Below are positions 27,201 to 39,200 of a DNA stretch of 64,000 nucleotides, one piece after another. The notes below the pieces were generated by a model that saw only the letters and a list, made by a program, of their open reading frames with translations, did not search any database and was not told the origin of the DNA. Source of the DNA: JAFGFG01 sp964442905 (GTDB taxonomy: Archaea; Aenigmatarchaeota; Aenigmatarchaeia; QMZP01; JAFGSV01); assembly GCA_964442905.1 (NCBI GenBank), contig CAYUBD010000002.1, forward strand, positions 1-64,000. Direction: 5' to 3'. Positions within the stretch are counted from its first letter, which is position 1. Each line of letters begins with the position of its first letter. A program made the translations under genes and the position numbers.

Positions 27201-30200
27201 TGGCTTATTACATGGGCAGTTCCTTCATCATCCGTTATGTTGACGTATGATTCACCTATTGTCAGGTTTGTCCCTGAGTATGAGTAGTTGAGCCTGAACC
27301 TCATTTCACTGAGTTCCTGGTAGGGTTCGGAAGGTGAATCAAAGTTATAATCCTGAGAAGAGTGTATGTTAACAGTATCCTCGTAGGATGTTGAGTTTCT
27401 GGTTTCCTTTTCTGCATTCGGATAGAATATCTTCTTTCCTGTTGCTGTGCAATTGAGAGTAAAGTTGAGCCATGATGTCTCTCTTGAGGCTATGGACGGC
27501 AGCAGCCAGCTTATCGTGCTTTCAGATGGGCTGTATACTCCTGAGCTGTAGGCATGTGTCGCATTGCAGTCTGCAGGTATAACAACTGTTATGTTCCAGT
27601 CATTATTCTGCGTGGTTATGTCTCCTATATTGGTGACCTTGAGGCTGTGGTTATACTCCATATTCGGGAGTATGCTCCTTGGCTCGTACCATGGATATTC
27701 GCTCCTTTCATGAACATCGATGTCAAATTCAAGGTGGCTTTCACTGCTGTAGTTCATCGTGTAAAGTTGGAAAGGCTCATTCTCCTGGCTCTCTTTGAAT
27801 GAAATGCTGTCGTGCCACGAGAGGTTCCACCTGAACTCGCCCGGATTAGAAAGGTCTGTGGGTGCCTTTATCTTGTAGGTTGCAACTGCGTATTCGTTCT
27901 CGGTTACGGATGACTGGTTTGTGCCAAGGCTGGTATCTATGTACCATGTTATCGTGTTATAAGCTGGGTTTTCGAGATCCGTGCTTGCTGTATAGCTTAT
28001 TGAGCTTCCTTCGATCTGCGGGTTGAAGGGAATCCAGTCTGAAGGCATAACGTCTATAAGTGTTATCATTCCTTCCGCTATGCCGCAGCCCCCGTTGTGT
28101 ATAACGAGCGCAGACTCGAAGACCTTCCCGCCACCTATGACCTGAGGCGTCTCCCTTATTATCTCAAGGACAGATATCTGGTTTCCGTTCTCGAGGATCT
28201 CGCTCTCATTCACGGTCTGCTGTATGATTCCCGGATAGGTGTAGTTGGCCGTGACGTTAATCGTCATGTTCTCGTTGTTCTGTGAAGAGTTCAGCGTGAA
28301 TGTGACAGTCCGGTAACCTGGAGAATACATAGTTATCTCCTGATACGTGCTGTCCAGAATCCAGCCCGCTGAAACTTCCACGGATATGTTGTATGCGACT
28401 GTGTCATAGAATGGATGATAAAGCTCTACATCGAATGTTTTCTGGGTGCCGTTGCACCAGTAGTTGGGCAGAGTCAGTGAAATTTCTGGCGTGCCGTAAA
28501 CGAATGGTTCGCTTAGCATGTGGTCAGGTAGCTGGGAGTCGATATAGGCGTTCAGGCTGTACATTCCCTCGGGGTGACCGCTAAGGTTTATTGATGTGAA
28601 ATTCTCGTAATGCGTCGAGTTGTAGTTTATGACCACTCCTGTTCTTGTTGTTGAGTTTATGGCATCCCCAGATGAGTTGGTTACATTCAGCGTGATGTCT
28701 GCCGTGTATGAGACGTTTATCGGATTATCTATCCCTACTGAAACATTGAAAATGCTGTCGGAAGGCCGGGTTCCCTTCGTAGCATAACCATTTACCTCAG
28801 GCATTATGTCTATTACCTTCATCGTGGGCCTGTAGTAGGCCTCAAATTCCATGGAATTGACTGTCACATTGGAGCCGTCGGCGCTCAATCTCGCCAGGCA
28901 GAATCCCGTGCCGTTCGGCGCGACCTGTGCTTTTAGCAGGGATATGTCGATGTTCTCGGTTCCGCTCACCAGCCTGCTGTGCACCACGTCTATCCATGCG
29001 GTCGAGTTGTAAACTTCAACCATTGCGGTGCCTCCGGAAGAGGTCCAGCCAACGCTGATGTTGCCGACCCTGTAGTCCCCGGCTTCGCACGGGAAGCTGA
29101 AAACATTGGGCGAACCGGGTGTCACGTTCACGGGTGTTGTTTCTACAGCGCTCACGCTCTCCAGCAGCTTGTATATTATCAGGGATGTCTGGTTATCGTC
29201 GGTATAATTGTAGTGCGGGGCCGGCGCCGAGGTGTTTGCGCTGACATTTATGTCGAATGGATAAAGGTAGGGTACTACGTCTGTGGCGTTGACGTTCCAG
29301 TATACATACTCGAATGATGTAGAACCGACACCGGAACTTATGGTCCCGACATACTGGACTGAACCTTCAGCAGTCTCCCATCCATGCGTCAGAAGAGTGG
29401 CATTCACGTTCGTGGCGCTCCTGTCTTTCACCTGTATCGTCGCGTTAAGACCAAACCACCTGTACTGGAAGGCCTCTCCTGGTGTATAGAGGGTGGTGAC
29501 ATTGAACTCCGGACACTGCATCTGAAGTGTCACATTGTAAACAGAAGAATATGAACTCTGATAGTACGGATCTGAAGGGCCTGCAATCACCCTCCACTTC
29601 TGCTTCCCTGGATCGTAAACGCAGGATGCCAGGAACTCGTAATTCACATAGCCTGTCGTGTTTGTCCAGTTGGAGCCATCCACCAGATAACTGTCATCGT
29701 TTTCGGTGACCTCGAACTGTATGGTCGCATTCGGTATTGATGACGAGAGAATCTCTCCACTGTCTGTATCATTCACGAGTATTATGAAAGTTGTGGGTGC
29801 AGTCTTGTTGGTCGTTGTTTCATTTCCGTAAACGTATATGAACTCGACATCGTCTTTTTCAACATAGAATGTCTCATTGTCATCCACGTAATCATTAGCC
29901 GACGTTATGTTCGTGGTGTAGTTATTTCCTTCAGTATCCGTTGCATTGAACTTGAAATACCATAGATCAACATCATCATAGTTGAATTCATAAGTCCAGT
30001 TAAGCTGAACGTTGTTGCAGCTCTTGCATTCCTGTGAACTACTGACTTCATTCCATACGGAAGTACCGTTCTTGAGTATCCACATTCTTACAGTCGCGTT
30101 GTCACCAAGATCTGTGACGTTTACCGTGAATGTCTTGTTGATGGACCATCCCTCATTTCTGGGCGTGACGTTTGAATACTGAAGCCTTGGTATCATGGTG

Positions 30201-33200
30201 AGCGAGAACGCGTTCTCCTTGGTGTAGGTATCGTTGTTGTAGAATGATTTGTATGACAGCATTGTTATGTTGTAAGCGCCTGAAAGCGAGCCCCAGGAAG
30301 ACCAGTTGCATGTGTACACGTTTCCTGTATCATTCATTACCCATCCCGTGGCGTTGGGGCAGTAACCTGAGCTTGTGCCGTTTACTATGAACCTCACATT
30401 AGCGCCTGATATGGGATTTCCGCAGGAGTCCGTTATATTGCCTGTGATTGTTACGTTTGTCCCGGCATCGAAAACCTCTCCGTTGGGCTCTGATATCTGG
30501 TTGTTCAGGTATCCCAGTATGATGAGTTCGAATATGTCCGTTTCATTGTCCTTGTAGCAGGGCTGATCGCTTATGTTCATCTTCCACGAACTCGTGTGGG
30601 GTGTATAGTTGCATGTAGCATTGAAGTCATGTGCATATATGCCTGAACCGGGTGTGACCACAGTCCCGTTATCCCAGTCCGTGCTGTTTTCCATGACATA
30701 CAGGATGACCTCCGGCTGTGTGGTATTGGCCTGGGCATCAAAGTCATAGACGTATGATGACAGCGTCACAAGCGAGGATATGTTGACCGTGCCTCCGTCA
30801 CCGGAAAGGTGTGTGATGTTCACTGTGTCTTTCGTAATCGTGTGGCTGTTTTCCTGTGAGCTGGCGTTGTTGTCGTGCGTGTCAGTGGAGTTGAAGAAGA
30901 ACTGCCATGTAGTGAGGTTGCTGGAATCACCTGCGGTGCACGCATACATTTTCTGGAAACTGACAGTCGTGTTGTCGCAGTCCGTGCACTGGTCATTTGT
31001 CTGGAATTCCCAGCCGGATGTGACGGTAGAATTCAGGTAGAAGTTTACAGTGACCGTATCGTTGTCTTCATCTGTAATGTTAATCGTGTAGTTGTATGTC
31101 CTGTTCCAGCCTCCGCTGCTGGGTATGACTGCCGGATACTGCAGGATCGGAGCAGATGAAAGGAAGAAATAGCTGTAGTCCGTATCATGGTTGTAATAGC
31201 TCCTGTTGGTATACACGGTTGCGTTGTAGTCTCCCACGAGCATTCCTGTTGTCGAGTATGTGCAGTTGTACCATCCGTATCCCTCTTCATTTATGGATGC
31301 ACACTGGTAATTCTGTCCTGTTTCATGTGTCAGGTTGAAGTATATTTCGCTGCTGCTGTACTGGAGCCCTGTTACGTTTTCTCCGCACTCGTCTTCCACG
31401 TGCACCCTGAGGAATATGTCTTCCTGTCCTACCGTGTAGTTGGTATTGCCGTCTGGATTCGTGAGATTTGCGTCAATATCGCCCCATATGTAAACCGTGA
31501 ACTCCTGTGACTCGTTGTCCGTGTAGCACGTGTCGCCGCTGACATTGAACTTCCAGTTCCTGACTCCCGGTTCGTATGCACAGCCGGGATTGAACGTGTT
31601 ATAGTAGAAGTTCGTTGTATTCAGAACAGGTGTCTCCTCGTTCCAGGAACTGCCAGAAGTCTCGGCCCATGAATGAACGTTCGAGGTGCTTATGCCTGTT
31701 ATTGTCTCGTCGAGTATAGTGTCATTTATCATAACCGAGAGATTATGTCTGTATCCCTCTTTGGTGTCGGACCTGTTTATATCCGCTCCGTCGCCATCAT
31801 AAAGATTTATCGTTATGTTCTCCTTCATGACTTCGAACTGCTCTGTGAGATTGTATGAGAAGCCTGCGGAGTCGTCGGCCATGAACATGACGTCCCAGTC
31901 GCCTATCTCGCCGCATGTGAAGTTCCTTGAGAACTCTATGGGCTGTGTCCTGTTGCAGTCCGTGCAGACCGAGTAGTTGTAGAGCTGCCATGCCCCTCCG
32001 GTGTATGTGGAGTTGAGGTACATCGTCACGTTGACCGTGTTATTGTCGTCATCGCTCACGTTCAGGGTGAAGTTGAACGGAGACTGGCCCCAGCATCCTG
32101 ATGTGCCGGGCTCTATCCCTATCGCAGTGAGGTCTGGTATGCTGGCGAGGAAGAATGCGTTCTCAAGGAAGTAGGTGCCGTTCCAGTAGTCGTCTATATA
32201 GCTTCCTCCCGTGTATGCCAGCATGGTTACGTTGTACCATCCGAGTGGTGCTGAGCCGTCCGGGTTCCAGTTGTAGGTGTAGTAGTTTCCTGTCGTTGAT
32301 CCCACCACCAGGGTATCGGAGTATGCACCGCTTTCGGCCGTGAACGAAACCGGGAAGTTGGTTATGCTTGACTTGTAGTCGGAGCAGTCGTCTGTGGATG
32401 TGCCGTTGAGTGTTATGGTGTAATTGGCTGACGGGCCCAGATCTGCTCTCGTGTAGTTCCTGGTAGTGTCAGGCGTTATCATGTCAGGGTGCAATGAGCC
32501 CATGAGCCAGAACGGTATGGCGTTGTACGGGTCAGGTTCCGTTATGTTGTCCTTGTAGCATGTTGCTGACAGGATGCCTCCCTTCCAGTAGTTCTGGCCG
32601 AGGTGGAATGTTCCTGTGGAGCCGGACCAGCCCTTGCACCAGTGGGTGGTGTCGTTGATCATCTCGTATATTATGTAGCCGGTGGAGTTGACCGGAGTAA
32701 CGGGATAGTAGTTTTCATAGGTTTCATTGTTACCGGTCTTGGATACGCCTATGAAGGTCTCCCTGTAGTTGAGGGCATTGGGCACTGTCTGGTTGTCCGT
32801 GTCGTTGGCGAGGAGGGTGAAGTTGTATGGCTGCGACCTGTTCACGGTGATGTTCCAGGACGGGGTTATGTTGAAGACGTCGACGTCGTCCTGCTCAATC
32901 AGATAATCGTCGTCTGTTACATAGTCCCCGTTTCCTGTTGTCGTCTCTGTTGTATAGTTCCCGTCCTCAATGACAGTCATGTTGAACTTGTATTCCCATA
33001 TTCCCTTGTCGTTGCAATCGTGTGTATATGAGAAATTTATCTGGGTCCAGTCAGTGCAGGGAGAACATGTGAAAGAGCTTATACTCTGATAGCTTCCGAG
33101 AGGCGGCTTAAGCCAAAGGCTGACGTTTACATCCCTTGAGAACCTATCCATCGTTTCTACCGAGAAGTTCCAGTCCTCACCCCAGCCGCCTGTCTCCCTT

Positions 33201-36200
33201 GTCATATTGGCGTTCCTTACGAGCGGGTTGAACTGGTACTGCTTTACTTTTGCAAACAGTTCCTGGGTCTCTTCGAACAGGTTCCCGTAATCCCATGTGT
33301 AGTTGATCTGGTTTATGGTAACATTTCCAATTGGATTCTGCGTGCCGTCTGCATGCGCGTAAAGGTTTATCGGCCTTACGTTGCTTACAAAACCGGCTGA
33401 TGGATAGTATAACACCGAATGGGAACCGCTGGTATCCCCTGCGCTGTGGTTATACCATGTGTATCTCTCCGTACTGTCATCGTCAACCATGTAGGCATAG
33501 CCTTCGCCTATCGTGAGGTTTGTCGCTGAGAAATCATAAAGTATGCTGAGGTTTATGTTCGAAAGCCTCTCATAAGGCTGTGACGGGTCCGTGAAAACCG
33601 GGTTGACGGTCGTGCTGCACTCCTCGCCTGAACATGTGTAGTAAACGTCGTCACTGTAGCTTGACTGGTTGGTGGTATCCCGTGTTGCCGTGACGTAGAA
33701 CATCTGCTTCTCGGTCTGGGTGCAGTTTACCGTGACATTATGCCTTATGATGCTTCTGCTGCCGAGTCCTGACACGTTCCATCTCACGGTGTTTGAAACG
33801 GCATTATAAACTCCGTCGTCATAAACTGCCAGTATCTCACATGCATGTGGCACTGAAAGGTTGACGCTCCAGTTGTTCGCTGCAATATCTCCTATGTTCG
33901 TTATCTTCAGGCTGAAGTTGTAGCTGTGATTTGCCTGGACCGTCTTGGGCTCCGGCCACGGGAATTCTGATCTCTGATTGGCCTCGAGAAGGAACTCGAG
34001 GTGGGATTCGCCTGTGTAGTTGGCTGTCTGGAAATCATGCTCTTCATACTCCGAAAGTTCCTTGTCGCTGTCGTAAGTGAGGTTCCATAAGGCATAACCG
34101 GTCTCGCCGCTTCCGGGCGGTGCCTTTATCTGGTAAGTGAGAAGCGCGTATTGGTTTTCGTCTATGGTGCCAAGCACCCATTCCAGTATGTTCTCTTCAA
34201 GGTCCACGCTGGATGATACGAGTTCCACATCGCCGCTTAGTCCGGGGTTCGCCGGAGTCCATCCTGATTTTATGTTATCCTGAATTGCCACGCCGCTTAT
34301 CTGCGCACAGCCCTTGTTGTGTATCGTTATGGCTCCCTCGAATACCTTGCTGCTCGACACGTATACCGGTGTCTCCCTTATGACCTCGAGCACGCCGTGG
34401 TTGTCGTTTTCTATGTTTATGCTCGTATTTTCACTGTACTGCTTGTGCGGAAGCTGGTAAACCACTGAAACGTTTATGGTTCCGTCTTCCGTTGATAATG
34501 GAGACGTCACATTGAACTCTGCTGCGTATGAAGTTATCCCGGTGGCGCTTATGGTCCTCTGGGAAGGCTGGTATGACCATCCAGATGGCACCTCAAGCGT
34601 GACGTTGTACTCAACATCCTCATCATACTGGTTGGATAAAACCACGTAAACGTCGTCTGTATCCTCCGGGCATATGAAGGGGTTGTACCATGTCTCATAG
34701 CTTATGTTCTCCTTTGTCAGGCTTTCATTAATCACGCTGACGTTACCGTCGTAAGAAAGATACGCCATTATGGTATACGTCCCGTCCCAGGAAACGATGT
34801 CTATGTTCTCTATGCTCTCCGTAGAGAATGAATCCGCTCCTATTGAAGGCTGTATGTATGTGGAATTGACCACGGTGCCGCTTTCATCAGTTATGTTCAC
34901 CCATAGATCCGGATTTATTGTGTGATTATGGGAATTCAGTACGGTCACATTGACATTAAGCGAGGTGTCATAGCCGTCAAGGCTGTATGTCTCGGTTGAT
35001 GATATGTAGGGCATTATTCCGAGCACATACGCTTTACTTTCAAGATAGCTCGTCATGTTGGCAGAGTTCACGGTTATGGTGCTGTCGCCTATGTTCTCGA
35101 ACTTGAGTATGCACAGTCCGCTGCCGTTGGGAGTGACATGCTGTCCTGGAATTCTTAGCTCTCTGTAGAGGTTCCCATTTATGATTTCGTAGTTGAGTAT
35201 CTCGTTGAAGGATGTGGAATTGTATGCGTAAATCCTGAAAGCGCTTTCGGAACCTGAATCCATGCTGATTGAGAATGTCTCAAGCCTGTAGTCTCCGGAC
35301 ATGCAGGGGAAGGTGAGGTCTGAAGAATCGCCTGAAGCTACTGGTATGGGGAATGGGTTCGTAGACTGTGACCAGTTATACTTGTAGTTCGTGGTGATGA
35401 AATCCACAGTGTCTTCAGTCCCGTAAGAGTTGTTTGCCTTTATGGTGACATTGAACGTGCCTTCTGTCGTGCCGTTCACGGTCCATGTTACGGTCTCGGG
35501 TGAACCAAGGTTAACGGTTCCAAGATACCTGACCCTGTCGTCGACGTCCCATTCTGGAGGGACATCGAGCGTGGCGTACACGTCGCTCGAATCTCCGATG
35601 TACGTTGCGATTGTAGCTTTTATAGTGAAGTTGTCATACTGAAGAGTCTCATCCGGATGGTAGTAGAAATCAATGGAGGGATTGGCCTGGCAGTTAGAAA
35701 GGTCCAGCGTTATCGTGAGGTTCTCTGATTCATTGTAGTTGTACGCATCATCCGTGGCGGATATCCTTGCGCGCCATATCTGCTGGCCGTCGACATAGTC
35801 GCATGATGGAAGGAAGAGTATCTCCGCCTTTCCGTCCGGGTCAGTCTGGGCGGTGCCTATCTCCTTGCTCCCACCGCTATAACCACTGTCAAGCACCTCG
35901 AATACCACATCTGCAGGCGTGCTGTGATTGTAGGTCTGGGCTATCAGGTCATAAACCCTTACTGAAAGGTTGACGGATACGGAAGTCGATGGATTGGTAT
36001 CGTTCCCTGAATGGTATTCAACAGAGACGTTGTCCTTCGTTATCGTGAACGTGTCGAAGCCGCCCGTTGCTTCAGAGGATAGCTCGTACTTGTAGAACCA
36101 GTTGCCCACATCATCGTAACTGAAGTTGTTGTACCAGTATATTGTCTCGTTTATGCAGTCCGGATAAGCGCAGGATACAATGGTCTGGTTTACGCATGTG

Positions 36201-39200
36201 GTGCATTCGGTATAGCCTGTCGGTGAAGTCTTGGCCATCATTATGTCCACATCGTATGGGTCAGTGTCACCGCTTGATGCTCTTACTGTGAAGTTCCAGT
36301 TTGAATAGCCCCAGCCGTGAGTAGTAGGCGTTACATTGGCATACTCCAGCTTGTAGATAGGGAAGAGGTAGAAAACTCCGGGATCCGATGTTTTCTGTGT
36401 GAAGTTCGGGTAATACCCGACTGCCCCGGCGCCCATGCTGGTGTTATACCACCCCTTCGGTATGGTTATGTTCGTGGCCCAGTCGCATGTGAAGGAGTTC
36501 GCACCGACCTGGTCCACAGGGCTGCACGTGAAAGAGCTGGAAGACTGGTTCGCGAAGAATGACACGGTCGTGGTCACGGGATCTCCGCAGTCGTCCCACG
36601 TTGCGCCAAGGAACGGGACTTTCAGCTCCTGCGTGTAGTTGGTGTCACCGTCGGGCTTTACGAACTCAAGTTCTATGTCTCCCGTCACATTCAGCGTGAG
36701 ATAGTAGTTATTTTCCGTGTTGTTGTTCTTGTAGCATGTGTCATCCTCAATCCTCGCCCTCCACTTCTGGACGTCGACCTGGTATTTCGGGCTGCAGCCG
36801 GCAAGGAAATCATACCTGCCATAACCCGTGCTGTTTGTATAATTCACTGTTCCTGAATCCCATGTCGACCCATCAAGGGTTACATAGAAGTTGAGTGTCA
36901 GGTTCTCTATGAGAGAACCGTTCATGTCCGTGGCCGTAACAAAAAGTGAGGTGGGGAAGCTGTTCCTTCTGGTTTCGGTGTTGTTCCCGCTGTAATAGTT
37001 CAGGTACACCGTGTCCTTCTCGACAGTGAATGCCTGCACGGTTGTCTGGTTCGTTGTCCCCTGCGTGTCATTTGCGAAGATGTAGAAGAATCTGCTGCCT
37101 ATCTCGCCGCACTCCGGGTCCCTTGTGAAGTTTGCCGTCTGCCACTGGTCCGTAATATTGAGTGTGACGTTGCCCATATCATCCCACGGGCCGCTTGTGG
37201 AATTCGAGATGTAAAGAATGAATGTCACGTTGTATGGGGAATCTGTCTGGGCCGTGACGTTGAATGAGAAATTGAATCCCCATTCACCGGAACCCGGGTC
37301 AACTGTGGTGTCCACAAGGTCTATTGTCCTGACTTTCTGGATAGTTACGTTGAACACGCCGCTCTCGTTGTAATTGTAGCATATTTCCGTGTTGTCAACG
37401 AACCCCGCCCAGTTCTGTTTTCCCTCATCGTAACTGCTGTCCGGCGTGAAGGTGAATGGCACGTGGCCTGTGCTGTTTGATTGTGCGGTTCCTGCTTTCT
37501 TGTAGGTGCCGCTTCCCTCCCCGTCGGTCGTTACGTTGTATGCCAGTGTAATCGCATCCTGAAGGTCGTACGTTCCAAGAAGCGTGTCATAAACCCGCAG
37601 GGTCAGTGTAGTTGGAATGGACGATGAAGCCTGGGTCTCGTTTCCGGAATAATATTCTATCGTTACGTTGTGCGTGTCTATGTAGAACGTGTCGTCATTG
37701 TCCACATAGTCACCGGGGTTCAGAACGTCTGTAGTCACAATGTAACTCTCGTTATCTACTGCAGTAAACCTGAACTTCATGTACTGTCCTGCATAGCCCG
37801 TGCAGGGGAGGATGACATTGGTCCAGTTCAGCTGAGTATATCCCTGTGCGTTGTCCGAGCAGTTCTCACAGCTCCTGTTCTCATAGTCCTCCCATGTGCC
37901 TCCAAGNNNNNNNNNNNNNNNNNNNNNNNNNNNNNNNNNNNNNNNNNNNNNNNNNNNNNNNNNNNNNNNNNNNNNNNNNNNNNNNNNNNNNNNNNNNNNN
38001 NNNNNNGTGTTCGTATCCTTGTAGCACGCGTCGTCCTCTATCCTCGCCCTCCATTTCCTAAGACCCACCTCGAACTTGGGTCCTAAACATGTCGGATTGA
38101 AGTCGAAAAGCGAATGGCCTGTGTCATTCGTGTCGTTCCCCCCGATCTGCCAGTGGGTATCCGTAGAATCATATGTAGCCGAGAAGTTTATCTCAACGTC
38201 GCCTATGACAGAGCCGTTCTCGTCCCACCACTGGAGCATCAGGAGCCTTACCTGCTCCTCGGACCTGTTGGCTATGCTATCATTACCTGCATGCACATAG
38301 TATGTGACATCATCCCGCTCAACAACGAAAGTTGTCTCTATTGTAGTGTTTTCATTGATAGGAGTTGCGTTGTCCTCAAGTTTGAATCTGAATTCTGCCG
38401 ATGCGTTTATGTCGGTGCATGAGAGATTTACATAGAATGTTATGTTTGTCGGAGATGTGCAGGCGGTACACGTCGTGGTGTTTATGTCCGTCCATGTGCT
38501 GCCCGTAAGCAGCTGCAGGGTGACATTGACATCGTCATTATCCGTGTCCCATGTCTCGACAGTGAAGTTCCAGCCCTCTCCCCACCCCGCGGTGTCTGTC
38601 GTCTTTCCGTTGACAAGGCGGTAGTTGTACAGCGGCGGCCAGTTCACGTTGACTGTAACGTTGAACTGGTCGGAAGCATCGTAGTTATAGCAGTCTGATG
38701 CCCCAGGTGACGTATCCACGAACCCGAACCACATCTTCTTTCCGCTGACCGTGAAATCCTGGTCAGGGTAGAAGTCGAAGAACACGTCACCCGTGTCGTT
38801 GGTGGTGTTTGTTCCGATGCTCTTATAATCCTCTGTCGGATAGTTCTCCTTTGATACATTGAACTCAACGGTCATGGTTTCGCTTATGTTGTATTCGCCC
38901 AGGTCAAGATTGTAAACCCGGAGATGGAATGGTGCAGCAGTCTGCGGTGTCGCGCTTGTCTCGTTCCCGTAAACATAATCCATCCTGACATCGCTCTTCT
39001 CAATGAAGAACGTATTGTCATCGCCGACATAGTCTCCCGATGCAACCTTGGTCTCATAGTTGAAGCCTTCATCGTCCTCTGCATAAAACCTGAATGAGAC
39101 AGACTTGTCGGCATACCCCAAGCACGGAAACTCTACATTGGTCCAGTTCAAAACCGTATAGCCTTCGGGATTGTCAGAGCAATCAGTGCACTGCTGCGAG

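Noticed and set aside
25572..32896. Insertion sequence or transposon explanation for the 1,091-bp repeat
   Set aside because: No transposase, terminal inverted repeat or target duplication; the repeat is in frame and at the super-repeat period.
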